From: Sediminicola luteus
GTDB taxonomy: Bacteria > Bacteroidota > Bacteroidia > Flavobacteriales > Flavobacteriaceae
Direction of reading: 5' to 3'
Assembly: GCF_002514735.1 (NCBI RefSeq)
Contig: NZ_NBWU01000001.1
Span: forward strand, 1,054,001-1,118,000
DNA length: 64,000 bases
The notes below the pieces were generated by a model. The model saw nothing but the letters and a program-made list of their open reading frames with translations, searched no databases and was not told where the DNA came from. The position numbers and the translations under genes are program-made. How positions within the stretch are numbered: the first letter of the stretch is position 1; every line of letters starts with the position of its first letter. This document shows, in pieces, positions 18,086 through 27,088 of this stretch.

Positions 18086-18816
18086 TTACTATAGACTTCT
18101 TCAATTAGTCCTTCGCATTGAATTTTGTTTAGTTTTGCCCTAATTTTTTCTATTGAGTTATTTATAAAACGTAATGATTGACCGACATACATACCCGGCT
18201 CACTCAGGTTTTTCGAAATTGTAGATCCAGCTCCGATATGTATATTATCTGAAACGGAAACACCTGGATTGAAAATGCAAGAAGAACCAACATAGACATT
18301 GTCCCCTATACGCACAGGGCCATCAATTCTTATACGTCCTTTCCCTGTACTTTCATGATAATAGCCGTGGGTCCATATTTGAGTTCTAATTCCTGCGATT
18401 ATGGAATGACAACCAATCGTTACACTCCTGGTAAGGTCAATGAAATGGTTTGAAACTATAAAAGAATTAATCCCTAAAATTAAACTAGCTTTACCATAAG
18501 TGACTGGTGGGATTGCCCTCCTTATTTTATTCTGGGAAGAAATACCTGAGCAGGATTGTAAAATCAAATCAAATGGCCCTCTAATAAAATTAAGCTTTTT
18601 TATACTGGTATTCTTTTCCATGGATAATTTGTCTACCATTATCAAGTTAAATGACCCAATTGAAGAGTATTCCGCTAAATTCAATTCCCCAACAAATATA
18701 ATAGAGAGGCCTATTTTAGCCTTTTTGTGAACCTTACACCCTAACAACCTGAGAAGAAAAATTTTTATCGTGTTGATTGGTATTAGACAAATAATAAAAA
18801 CAAAAGAACGTTTCAT
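18082..18816 (-). CDS. Left-handed beta-helix acyltransferase (hexapeptide repeat)
   Basis: The 244-residue protein begins with a hydrophobic N-terminal stretch (FVFIICLIPINTIKIFLLRLLG) and continues with hexapeptide repeats. The C-terminal catalytic part is typical of the LbH acetyltransferase group: VTIGCHSIIAGIRTQIWTHGYYH, then IRIGDNVYVGSSCIFNPGVSVSDNIHIGAGS. Such enzymes O- or N-acetylate sugars. It is coupled by ATGA overlaps on both sides. The likely role is decoration of a sugar in the repeat unit. The membrane-proximal N-terminal segment suggests action at the inner membrane. The acceptor is unknown. Confidence 0.8.
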   Translation of the reverse strand: MKRSFVFIICLIPINTIKIFLLRLLGCKVHKKAKIGLSIIFVGELNLAEYSSIGSFNLIMVDKLSMEKNTSIKKLNFIRGPFDLILQSCSGISSQNKIRRAIPPVTYGKASLILGINSFIVSNHFIDLTRSVTIGCHSIIAGIRTQIWTHGYYHESTGKGRIRIDGPVRIGDNVYVGSSCIFNPGVSVSDNIHIGAGSTISKNLSEPGMYVGQSLRFINNSIEKIRAKLNKIQCEGLIEEVYSK

Positions 18817-20339
18817 AGTTTATATTTAAATACCTCCATGAAATAATCTGTAAAATACTGCTCCATTTTCTTAGCAAACACACCCTCCTTATCTATTTCT
18901 ATGTCATCATCCTTCTTATTAATTCTAAATTTTTCAGAAGGCATATCCCTGTTAATATTAATAGAATCTAGAATATCGTTAACGACATATTTGGGTTCCT
19001 TAATTTCATCGTTTTCATCCTTATTTTCAATTGTGGCATAAATTATTGCAGGAGTTGCAAATGGCATTATTGTATATACTTCGGCCTCTTTAGAGGCATT
19101 GATTACTACTTGATTATCTGAACCTTGTGAAAAAGAATTAATCTTAATAAACATTTCTTTTGAGTAATAGGAACTCAAGTTAAGAGTTATATCTTTAATT
19201 TGTTTCAATAAATAATCATAATAGTTTTTAGGCGGAAATAGTTCAAGAGCCCTTGAATATTTGTATTCATCAAAGAGTGCCAATAATCGACCTTCTTCGC
19301 TGTATGGCATTTTAAAAAACTTTCGTGCTTTCATTTGCAAAAGAAACAAGCCTAAGCTTGCAACAAAAGATTTTGGTTTGTAGAGCATCTGCCTTCTAAA
19401 ATAGCTCATCAAACTATCTTCTGATGGGCCAAAAGAAAAAATACTGTCTGAACTTTGACCATTAATGACTACTATGTTTTTTCCAAAACGTTTCCGTATT
19501 TCGGAATAGCCCAAGTAATGCAATAGTGAAAAATGTCGGTCAAAAAACTGTTTGCCTACAATTTGTTGTAATCGTTTATTCGGAATCGACTTTAGATCTA
19601 ATTGTATTTCCTCAACATCAATATTTAAAATTTCAGCTCCCTTTCTAACCTTGTCCAAATCTTGTAGCCCAAAGACAGAAATAGGATTTATTTTAAAGAA
19701 AACGGGCGTAAACTCAATTTCGAAATCGATTAAATACTTCACCAACAAAAAAGAATCCTTTCCTCCACTAAATAACACAACTACCGGGGTATTAGCTTTT
19801 TTAATGGAAGAAAAAGTACTTTGCAAATCTTGGCTTACTTTAAGTACATGAGAATTTCTATTTGGGATCCTTTCCAGATCCTTAAAATAAAAATTATGGA
19901 CTAGAACACTGTTTTTAACGGTTGTTATTGAAGCGGGAGGTAGTTTATTAAGATTTTTAAATAAGGTATTACATGAAGTTGTATAACCATGCTTTTTCCA
20001 GTACAAAGCTTCAAAAGTGTTTACCTCTACATGACTATGATTTTTTGTGAGAATTCTAAAATCATCCGAAATTTGAATATTGTTCCCGTCTTGAAGATAA
20101 TAGATACGGTAACCGCCCAAAACATCATTGATGATCGTCAAATCATTACCGGAAAAATCAAATATTGCCCAATATCCTTTTAAGTCATTTGCTTCGTTTT
20201 CAAAACAAGAATATTCTGCATTTTCCTCAAGATTGATGGGAAAACCAAAGTAATATTTGTCTCCAAAAACCTTAAATGGCTTTTCAGTTATGGTAATATT
20301 TACAATTACCTCTCCAATCTGTATTGTTTTTTCAAACAT
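18813..20339 (-). CDS. Asparagine-synthase-like amidotransferase
   Basis: The 508-residue protein (start MFEKTIQIGEV, ATG 20339) has an N-terminal domain resembling a class II glutamine amidotransferase fold and a C-terminal asparagine-synthase domain with the PP-loop VVLFSGGKDSFLL and INGQSSDSIF. The catalytic N-terminal Cys2 of true AsnB (MC...) is absent, so glutaminase activity is doubtful. The gene overlaps its neighbours by 1 and 4 bp inside the polysaccharide operon. AsnB-like proteins in glycan clusters have been linked to amidation of sugars such as uronic or nonulosonic acids. Here amidation of the pseudaminate carboxyl group or of a uronate is an inference only. Confidence 0.75.
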   Translation of the reverse strand: MFEKTIQIGEVIVNITITEKPFKVFGDKYYFGFPINLEENAEYSCFENEANDLKGYWAIFDFSGNDLTIINDVLGGYRIYYLQDGNNIQISDDFRILTKNHSHVEVNTFEALYWKKHGYTTSCNTLFKNLNKLPPASITTVKNSVLVHNFYFKDLERIPNRNSHVLKVSQDLQSTFSSIKKANTPVVVLFSGGKDSFLLVKYLIDFEIEFTPVFFKINPISVFGLQDLDKVRKGAEILNIDVEEIQLDLKSIPNKRLQQIVGKQFFDRHFSLLHYLGYSEIRKRFGKNIVVINGQSSDSIFSFGPSEDSLMSYFRRQMLYKPKSFVASLGLFLLQMKARKFFKMPYSEEGRLLALFDEYKYSRALELFPPKNYYDYLLKQIKDITLNLSSYYSKEMFIKINSFSQGSDNQVVINASKEAEVYTIMPFATPAIIYATIENKDENDEIKEPKYVVNDILDSININRDMPSEKFRINKKDDDIEIDKEGVFAKKMEQYFTDYFMEVFKYKL

Positions 20340-21646
20340 TATGAATACTCTATAACATGTAACCAAGCATTAACCAAATCCGTAATATTATTAGAATCAA
20401 CACAACGACGATCACTTAAAGGGTCTGAAATTATTCCTGGATAACTAGATTTGGTCATTAACGAAACAAAGGCGTGCATATCAATATTTTTATTAACAGG
20501 AAAAGTTCCTTGTGTAACATTCATAATTATATTAGGCAGTTCTTTTATTCTATCAAGAAATACACAATTTTTTGATTTGTTAAAAAGTGTTTCCACTAGG
20601 GTAACCACAGGCTTATTTGATAAAATACATTCTATTGCAATGGTTCCCGTTACCGTTACAACCAAATCAATGTGCTGAATAATCTCTTTCATTTCAACAC
20701 TGTGATCCATTAACACGATATTGTCGGATTTAGACGCAAAATCTATCAGTTCTTCATTTATCTCATATTTCGATTTGGGATTAGGTTTAATTATTAAGGT
20801 TTGCCCCTTACCCAGTTGTTTCGCAATTTGAATAATGGTATCGGTTTGATTTCTGTAAGCCCTTCCCCAAACATCAATATTGGCTTCTGGTTGCATTTGC
20901 ATTGGATAAAGAACCAAGAAACTATTTTCTGGTAGACGATCGCATGCTATATTGTCCCAACTCCTAATTAATTTACGTTTTCTACGTTCGATAAGTTTCT
21001 TAACGAAGGGGTTCGGTGTATTGTATGACTCTCCCTTAAAATAAGCACTTGTTAATATTATCTTGTTCTTTAGATTTATTTTCAAGGCGGCCGTAGTATT
21101 GTTCATATAGTCTGGAATAGTATTGCGACTAGATATACCTGAAATAATATTACTCAACTCTTCATTATCAAATACCTCATTACTGCCCTTATATGGTTCT
21201 AACGAATCATTTTTATAGAAAGAAAACCTGCCCTTTGGGTACCGACATGTTGAAGGATTAAGATATATCAAATTACTCCTTTTCGCTACCTCTATCGTAA
21301 GGAGTTCATGAAAAGCAGTAGATTCCCCAAATATGAAATCAGGCATAATATCTTCTAGATATTCCTTTATTTGATTATAATAGTAATGGAAGTATCCCTT
21401 GCCTTTCTTCTTGAAAAAGTTTTGTTGTCTATCGGATTGAATTATTAAGTTTAACGAGCAATCGGCCAAACTGGTTCTTGAAAGATCATTCTTACTTGGA
21501 TAAGGAATACAATAAATATTTTTCGTTTTTGGAACAAAACTGTGGTTTTGAACTAACCAGTATACTTCAATGCTAGAGGGTAATCTTCTGGCAATCGCTT
21601 CATATAGTTTAGTTTTATACCTGTTCTCAATAAATACTATCTTCAT
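20339..21646 (-). CDS. Capsule-synthesis-like glycosyltransferase candidate
   Basis: The 435-residue protein has a C-terminal half matching the Capsule_synth/KpsS-type pattern: LVLYPMQMQPEANIDVWG, IKPNPKS, NIVLMDHSVEMKEIIQ and VVTVTGTIAIECILSNKPVV. This is a GT-B arrangement with the conserved TGTxxxE donor-binding segment. Family members transfer Kdo or related acidic sugars. It directly follows pseI (1-bp gap) and overlaps the asparagine-synthase-like gene, so it may transfer the CMP-activated nonulosonate. An alternative, that it replaces the missing PseG hydrolase (also GT-B), cannot be excluded. The N-terminal half is unrecognised. Confidence 0.6.
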   Translation of the reverse strand: MKIVFIENRYKTKLYEAIARRLPSSIEVYWLVQNHSFVPKTKNIYCIPYPSKNDLSRTSLADCSLNLIIQSDRQQNFFKKKGKGYFHYYYNQIKEYLEDIMPDFIFGESTAFHELLTIEVAKRSNLIYLNPSTCRYPKGRFSFYKNDSLEPYKGSNEVFDNEELSNIISGISSRNTIPDYMNNTTAALKINLKNKIILTSAYFKGESYNTPNPFVKKLIERRKRKLIRSWDNIACDRLPENSFLVLYPMQMQPEANIDVWGRAYRNQTDTIIQIAKQLGKGQTLIIKPNPKSKYEINEELIDFASKSDNIVLMDHSVEMKEIIQHIDLVVTVTGTIAIECILSNKPVVTLVETLFNKSKNCVFLDRIKELPNIIMNVTQGTFPVNKNIDMHAFVSLMTKSSYPGIISDPLSDRRCVDSNNITDLVNAWLHVIEYS

Positions 21647-21647
21647 T

Positions 21648-22688
21648 TCAAGATATCCTTTCCATCGTTAAGGGCGTTCCTTTAGCATAATCTCCTTTAA
21701 ACCGTAACCCTATTATTTCTTTTAAATGTTTCGGATGCATACCATACCCGGGCCGTATGGATTTTACATTTTCCGTTGAGACCAAATCTCCAGAATTTAC
21801 ATCTTCTACAATAAACAGTGATCTTGCAAATTTTTTGTTTTTCTTTACTTTTTCCGACAATTCGTAGGACACTTGACCCAATAACTTCTCTGTATTCCTA
21901 ACATCATTAACCATTTTACCAAACTCAGCCGTATCCAAAGAAAAATCTGCATCCGGTCCACCAATAGCTTTGTCCAAAATAAAATGTTTTTCAAGTACTT
22001 TAGCTCCGAGTGTAACGGCAACAGTTGGAGCTAGGCTCCCATATGTATGGTCACTAAACCCTACCTGAACCTTATATTTTTCTTTTAAATCGGGAATAGT
22101 ATTCAAGTTCGCCAATTCTAATGGAGCCGGATAAGAAGACGTGCATTTTAACAAAACAATATCATTATTACCTACACTTCTGCATGCTTCTACAGCCAAT
22201 TGAATGTCATCTTCATTGGCAATACCCGTAGAAATAATAATTGGCTTTCCTTTGGAAGCTGTATACTCTATCAATGGAATATCACGAATCTCAAACGAAG
22301 CTATTTTGTAGGCCGGTACTTCTAGCTCTTCTAGAAAGTCCACGGCAGTTTTATCAAAAGGGGAAGAAAAGCATATTAGACCCTCTTTTTTTGCAAGGTC
22401 AAAAAGCTCTTTGTGCCACTCCCAGGGTGTATATGCCTCACCATAAAGTTCATATAAGGTTTTGCCATCCCATAAAGTACCGTGATCTATTCTAAAATAC
22501 TCATTATCACAGTCAATGGTTATAGTATCGGGAGTATATGTCTGAAGTTTTATTGCATTTGCTCCAGCATTTTTAGCCGCTATGATAGTATCTTTAGCCA
22601 CTTTAATATCCCCGTTGTGGTTGGCAGATAACTCTGCGATTATAAAACAGGGCGAAAACTCGTTTATCTCAAAACCGTCTATATTCAT
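21648..22688 (-). CDS. pseI: Pseudaminic acid synthase (NeuB family)
   Basis: The 346-residue enzyme condenses phosphoenolpyruvate with a 2,4-diamino-trideoxy-altrose to form the nine-carbon pseudaminic acid. FIIAELSANHNGD (residues 15-27), KLQTYTPDTITID, LYGEAYTPWEWHKELF and CFSSPFDKTAVDFLE are PseI-type rather than sialate-synthase (NeuB) signatures. The C-terminal antifreeze-like (SAF) domain (~290-346) includes RSLFIVEDVNSGDL and IRPGYGMHP. It is cytoplasmic and follows the formyltransferase by 10 bp. Together with PseB, PseC, PseF and PseH encoded upstream it defines the pathway. Legionaminate-type synthases are a less likely alternative. Confidence 0.92.
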   Translation of the reverse strand: MNIDGFEINEFSPCFIIAELSANHNGDIKVAKDTIIAAKNAGANAIKLQTYTPDTITIDCDNEYFRIDHGTLWDGKTLYELYGEAYTPWEWHKELFDLAKKEGLICFSSPFDKTAVDFLEELEVPAYKIASFEIRDIPLIEYTASKGKPIIISTGIANEDDIQLAVEACRSVGNNDIVLLKCTSSYPAPLELANLNTIPDLKEKYKVQVGFSDHTYGSLAPTVAVTLGAKVLEKHFILDKAIGGPDADFSLDTAEFGKMVNDVRNTEKLLGQVSYELSEKVKKNKKFARSLFIVEDVNSGDLVSTENVKSIRPGYGMHPKHLKEIIGLRFKGDYAKGTPLTMERIS

Positions 22689-22698
22689 TTCTTATTTT

Positions 22699-23565
22699 TT
22701 AATTCCCCAAAACCAATGCTGGTGTTAATAATTTTAAATCTTCTTTGTTTGCCAATTCTAGTTCTAGTGCTCCATTATTCGTTTTAACGGTCAACGGATC
22801 CAATGCCAAAACAGTTCCATTCCTTAAATCATAATTAAATCCTAGATTACTGAATTTACTGGAGACAAAAGTGATTTTGCTTTTGCCCAAAAATGTAAAC
22901 GACCCTGGATACGGTGGTGCCTGTGCCCGAATCCAATTATATATACGTTCTTTGCACCAATCCCAATTAATTAAACCATCCTCAGGAGTCCTTTTTCCAT
23001 AATATGTGGCAAGGGTATTGTCCTGTGTAATGGGTGAGATGGTTCCTTTTTCTATTTGGGTTAGTACATCGGTTACCAATTCTGGGTAGGCAAATGCAAA
23101 CTTTTCCAAGATATTTGCGCCCGTATCATCATTTTCTATTGGAATATTTACCTGTTTAAGAATTTTTCCCGTATCACAACCCTCATCAATTAAATGGGCG
23201 GTTATTCCTGTGTTTTCTTCTCCGTTAATAATTGCCCAGACATGGGGGGTACGACCTCTGTATTTTGGTAAAAGGGATCCATGGATATTGAAGGCATATT
23301 TTTTGGGCAATTCGATTACATCCTGTTCTATTAGAAATAGGTAATTTACGGAAACCAAAACATCTATTTCCTTTCCAGTAATGAAGGAAGCGCATTTACC
23401 CATCCTAGGGTTTCCAATAAAACACTCAATATTGTTGCTTTTGCAAAAGTCTATGATAGAACGAGAGTTTATATCGGTGAATACAAAAATCAAATGACAT
23501 TCATTCTTCAATTTCTCGAGAAGAATCAGGCCTAAACCTCCACTAACCAATAATCCAATCCTCAT
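22699..23565 (-). CDS. Sugar N-formyltransferase-like protein
   Basis: The 288-residue protein has a formyl_trans_N domain with the catalytic core AFNIHGSLLPKYRGRTPHVWA and the distal IDEGCDTGKIL Asp, followed by a Fmt-like C-terminal domain (TYYGKRTPEDGLINWDW, APPYPGSFTFLG). It probably moves a formyl group from N10-formyltetrahydrofolate to a sugar amine. It is smaller than Fmt and lies inside the pse operon between PseH and PseI (ATGA overlap with pseH), where pseG is often found. This suggests a formamido nonulosonic acid, as known for 7-formamido pseudaminate in some O-antigens. The exact amine is an inference. Confidence 0.85.
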   Translation of the reverse strand: MRIGLLVSGGLGLILLEKLKNECHLIFVFTDINSRSIIDFCKSNNIECFIGNPRMGKCASFITGKEIDVLVSVNYLFLIEQDVIELPKKYAFNIHGSLLPKYRGRTPHVWAIINGEENTGITAHLIDEGCDTGKILKQVNIPIENDDTGANILEKFAFAYPELVTDVLTQIEKGTISPITQDNTLATYYGKRTPEDGLINWDWCKERIYNWIRAQAPPYPGSFTFLGKSKITFVSSKFSNLGFNYDLRNGTVLALDPLTVKTNNGALELELANKEDLKLLTPALVLGN

Positions 23566-24128
23566 GACAAAGCAATTTTAGAATGTATCACAACATCTTT
23601 AAAGGAACCATCAAATAAACAGTGATCTTTTAATCGTGCGTCTTCAAAGTAGGAATAGTCTTTTAAAATATCATATAAATGTGGTCTCAGATCAAAGGCA
23701 TAAACATAAATCTTATGTAATTTAAGGTTCTCAAATGCCACTTTTTCTATTAATCCTAAGTACGTATGCCAATGCTGTCGGAAGTAATCTTTCTCTAATT
23801 CTGTTTCCATGATAAAAGATATCTCAGCATTTTTATCGATCCAATTAATATGTACCAACCCTCCATAACCTATACAATTGTTATCTTCCAAAAAAGAAAA
23901 TAATATCTGCTTAGGATATGGTTCATCGAATTCGTGGGCAACAACATTATTGAAATAATTTATCTGATCCTCGATGGTCAAAGGAGCATTTTGTCTTAAA
24001 TGATAAATTTGTTCATTCCTCCATTTCATTATGTTAATACGATCCTGGAATCTTATTGGAACAATAGAGAAATTCCCTTTATTCAACTTTTGGACATCAA
24101 GAACTTTATACTTCGTTGGAAATTCCAT
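23562..24128 (-). CDS. pseH: GNAT N-acetyltransferase, PseH-like
   Basis: The 188-residue GNAT protein carries FSIVPIRFQDRINIMKWRNEQIYHLRQ, typical of PseH/WecD-like enzymes, and ends with HKIYVYAFDLRPHLYDILKDYSYFEDARL. PseH acetylates the 4-amino group of the UDP-2-acetamido-4-amino-trideoxyhexose formed by PseC. It is coupled to the formyltransferase (ATGA) and overlaps pseF by 23 bp. The coexistence of an acetyl- and a formyltransferase implies either two differently acylated amines or two alternative products. The family assignment is solid; the precise PseH call rests on context and on the RWRNE-type N-terminal motif. Confidence 0.82.
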   Translation of the reverse strand: MEFPTKYKVLDVQKLNKGNFSIVPIRFQDRINIMKWRNEQIYHLRQNAPLTIEDQINYFNNVVAHEFDEPYPKQILFSFLEDNNCIGYGGLVHINWIDKNAEISFIMETELEKDYFRQHWHTYLGLIEKVAFENLKLHKIYVYAFDLRPHLYDILKDYSYFEDARLKDHCLFDGSFKDVVIHSKIALS

Positions 24129-24813
24129 TCGTCTTTAATTTATATTTGATTTCCGCAAGTACCCAATCTGATGGATTATCTATATCCTGAACCTCCATTT
24201 CATCCAATAAAGTATAAGTCGTGTTTTTTGGAACCAAAGTTTGTTCCTTTAAGATCGCTTCAGGTTTAAAGAAATAAAACTGCCCGGCGTCGTGATATGA
24301 CCTTTCTAAATCTTGACTCCTTGTCTTCTCATGAATAGGCTCAAAGTAACGCAACAGACCTTTTTCAATTTTAAAAGCCCTTTGAATAGGGAAAGAAAAA
24401 GGAACAATTGGAACTACGGCATCTATATGGGAATCTAAGGCATTACATGCTTTTATTAAGCTTTTCTCCTCCAGTAAAGGACTACATGGGTATAAACAAC
24501 AAACTTTATCAAAGAATGTGTTGTCCATTTTAAACTGGCTTAATACTTCCTCTACAACATCCAAGGTGGTTGCAAAATCATTAGAATTATCCCTACTGCG
24601 GATAAATGGAACATCAGCGCCATACTTTTTCGAGACTTGTATAATCTCCTTGTCATCAGTAGAGACAATAACCTTGTCAAAAAGACCAGACTTTAATGCT
24701 TTTTCAATTGAATAAGCAATTATTGGTTTACCTAAAAAAAATTTAATATTCTTTTTGGGAATTCTCTTACTTCCTCCCCTAGCAGGTATAATACATAAAT
24801 TAGCCATTGACAT
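24106..24813 (-). CDS. pseF: Pseudaminic acid cytidylyltransferase
   Basis: The 235-residue enzyme activates the nonulosonic acid with CTP to the CMP-sugar used by the transferase. The N-terminal CIIPARGGSKRIPKKNIKFFLGKPII is the CMP-nonulosonate synthetase signature with the CTP-binding loop; DVPFIRS and YPCSPLL follow. The start is either ATG 24813 (MSMANLC) or ATG 24807 (MANLC), both overlapping the end of pseC. It is embedded in the pse operon, which separates it from KdsB and NeuA homologues. PseF identity follows from context and from similarity to this subgroup. Confidence 0.9.
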   Translation of the reverse strand: MSMANLCIIPARGGSKRIPKKNIKFFLGKPIIAYSIEKALKSGLFDKVIVSTDDKEIIQVSKKYGADVPFIRSRDNSNDFATTLDVVEEVLSQFKMDNTFFDKVCCLYPCSPLLEEKSLIKACNALDSHIDAVVPIVPFSFPIQRAFKIEKGLLRYFEPIHEKTRSQDLERSYHDAGQFYFFKPEAILKEQTLVPKNTTYTLLDEMEVQDIDNPSDWVLAEIKYKLKTNGISNEV

Positions 24814-25951
24814 AGGCTTTAACTTCGTGAATCACAAAATCTTGTTCTTCCGCAGATAGTGTAGGATACATGGGCAAACTTATACAACGGCCATAATACG
24901 CTTCCGCCATACTCAAATCAGCATTACCATAACCAATTTTTCTATAGTATGGTAATGTATGCACCGGGATGTAGTGAATTTGGGCAAAAATCCCCTTGCT
25001 TCTCAAATGTTCATATAGCCCGGCCCTATCCTTAACCTCAACAATAAAAAGATGATGGGCGTTATGGCAGTTTACAGGTAAAGTTTGGTACTTTAATAAG
25101 CCATTAAACGCACTTTTATATCTATCTGCAATTTCATTACGTCTTAAAACACCCGCATCATTCTTTTTCAATTGGGTAATACCTAGGGCGGATTGAATGT
25201 CCGTTAGACGGTAATTAAACCCTAATTCCTGCATTTCGTAATACCAACCCCCATGATTTTCAACCATGTTTTCTTTGGTAATGCCGTGTGTTCGTAGGGA
25301 CAATAATTTTTTGTAAAGTTTTTCGTTGTTGGTTGTAATTATTCCTCCTTCGCCACAGGCAATATGTTTGACAGGGTGGAACGAAAAAACCGCTAAATCG
25401 GCATAAGCCCCATTCCCACATTTCTGGTCAACATTATTGCTGTCCACGAAATATCCTCCCGGAGCATGACAAGCATCTTCAATAATCCAAAGATTATGTT
25501 CATCCGCTAGATTTCTAAACGCTTCTAAATTTACAGGTAAACCACCAAAATCTACAGGGATTATCCCTTTAAAAAAACCTTTGGGCTTGCTTTTTATAAG
25601 CTTTTCGGTTGCCTCTAATGACAGTAAATAAGTGTCTGGATCAATATCGGCAAACCAAACTTCTCCACCAGCATAACGTATACAATTAGCGGTGGCGGCA
25701 AAGGTTATAGGGGTTGTAATTACCCGTTCGCCCGGCTGCAAACCATTAGCCAAAACAGATAAATGTAACCCTGCTGTGGCATTGGATACAGCTACAGCAT
25801 ATTTGGCTCCGGTATAATCTGCAAAAGCATCTTCAAACTGCTTTACCTTAGGCCCTTGGGTGAGGAAATCGGCTGTTAAGGTTTCGATTACGGCAGAAAT
25901 ATCTTCTTTATCGATATGTTGTCTGCCATATGGAATATTATGTTTTGCCAT
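24800..25951 (-). CDS. pseC: UDP-4-keto-6-deoxy-N-acetyl-altrosamine aminotransferase
   Basis: The 383-residue DegT/DnrJ/EryC1-family PLP enzyme has the internal-aldimine Lys in FSFHPVKHIACGEGGI and the N-terminal IPYGRQHIDKEDISAVIETL. PseC transfers an amino group to C4 of the sugar made by PseB. It lies 1 bp after pseB and overlaps pseF. The length is normal and the active-site Lys and the preceding His are intact. Related aminotransferases act in other glycan pathways, but the adjacent pseB, pseF and pseI support the PseC assignment. Confidence 0.92.
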   Translation of the reverse strand: MAKHNIPYGRQHIDKEDISAVIETLTADFLTQGPKVKQFEDAFADYTGAKYAVAVSNATAGLHLSVLANGLQPGERVITTPITFAATANCIRYAGGEVWFADIDPDTYLLSLEATEKLIKSKPKGFFKGIIPVDFGGLPVNLEAFRNLADEHNLWIIEDACHAPGGYFVDSNNVDQKCGNGAYADLAVFSFHPVKHIACGEGGIITTNNEKLYKKLLSLRTHGITKENMVENHGGWYYEMQELGFNYRLTDIQSALGITQLKKNDAGVLRRNEIADRYKSAFNGLLKYQTLPVNCHNAHHLFIVEVKDRAGLYEHLRSKGIFAQIHYIPVHTLPYYRKIGYGNADLSMAEAYYGRCISLPMYPTLSAEEQDFVIHEVKAYVNG

Positions 25952-25952
25952 T

Positions 25953-26969
25953 TTAAACTTTGAATGTTGTGTCTACGTGATCCACAATTAATCGCCTCAG
26001 GCTTTCAACAGTCTCCCATTCTTCATTTTCCCCAGAATTGTAACTAAAACCTTCTGAAACCTTAGTTGCGCCAAACTCCGAAATAAACTCATCTAATGAC
26101 CATCGATGTGTTGCAGGTAAAATGGCATAGTATTTACCTAAATCATAAGTATAAAAGGAATCCGAAGGTGTAATCATTTCCTCATGAAGTTTTTCTCCTG
26201 GCCTTATCCCAACTACCCTTTTTTCACACTCTGGACCAATAGCTTCTGCAACATCCATAATTTTGTAGGAAGGAATCTTCGGAACGAACAATTCACCACC
26301 CCAAGCCTGATGCAAAGCATGCATAACCATCTCTACACCGCCGGTCAAAGAAATATTGAATCTTGTCATATTCTTATCGGTAATGGGCAAAACCCCTTCT
26401 CTTTTCCGATTTATGAAAAACGGTATCACCGATCCATTTGAACCCATAACATTCCCATATCGCACAACGGAAAACCTAATTGGATTATCCCCCTTAATGT
26501 TGTTCGCGGCAATAAAAAGTTTATCTGAAGTTAATTTAGTCGCCCCGTACAAATTAATCGGGGCACAAGCTTTGTCAGTGGACAATGCAACTACACGCTG
26601 AACCCCTGTTTGTAAACAGGCATCAACCACATTCTGAGCGCCACCAATATTGGTTTTAATACATTCTTCAGGGTTGTATTCTGCTAAATGTACATGTTTC
26701 ATTGCTGCAGCATGGATAACATAGTCAACACCCTTAAACGCTCGAATCAGTCTTTCTTTATCCCTTACATCTCCAATAAAAAACCTGATTTGGGGAAACT
26801 TTTCCACTGGATACTCTTGCGCCATTTGAAATTGCTTCTGTTCATCCCTCGATAATATGATCAATCTTCTAATTTCGGGATAAGTTGCAAATATATGTTT
26901 CGTTAACGCTTTACCTAAGGAGCCTGTTCCTCCGGTAATTAAAATTGACTTTCCAGATAAATCCAGCAT
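25953..26969 (-). CDS. pseB: UDP-N-acetylglucosamine 4,6-dehydratase (inverting)
   Basis: The 338-residue extended SDR enzyme starts the pseudaminic acid pathway by dehydrating and C5-epimerising UDP-GlcNAc. The Rossmann motif ITGGTGSLGKALTKHI is at residues 10-25, then AAMKHVHLAEYNP and the catalytic YGATKLTSDKLF (YxxxK). The VVRYGNVMGSNGSVIPFF segment is shared by PseB/FlaA1 proteins. The sequence upstream (26970-27088) is a 119-bp gap separating it from rmlD. It is the first gene of the pse block and may carry its own promoter, but none of the consensus form is visible. Confidence 0.94.
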   Translation of the reverse strand: MLDLSGKSILITGGTGSLGKALTKHIFATYPEIRRLIILSRDEQKQFQMAQEYPVEKFPQIRFFIGDVRDKERLIRAFKGVDYVIHAAAMKHVHLAEYNPEECIKTNIGGAQNVVDACLQTGVQRVVALSTDKACAPINLYGATKLTSDKLFIAANNIKGDNPIRFSVVRYGNVMGSNGSVIPFFINRKREGVLPITDKNMTRFNISLTGGVEMVMHALHQAWGGELFVPKIPSYKIMDVAEAIGPECEKRVVGIRPGEKLHEEMITPSDSFYTYDLGKYYAILPATHRWSLDEFISEFGATKVSEGFSYNSGENEEWETVESLRRLIVDHVDTTFKV

Positions 26970-27088
26970 TATTGTTACAGTTTTTAATGTTATTTAATAG
27001 TTAGGTTAAAAATCACTTAGAGTTTTTTAGTATTCTATGTTAACCAGAAAATTAAAGTATGTCCTTGTAAATTCCATGAATTTTGTTC

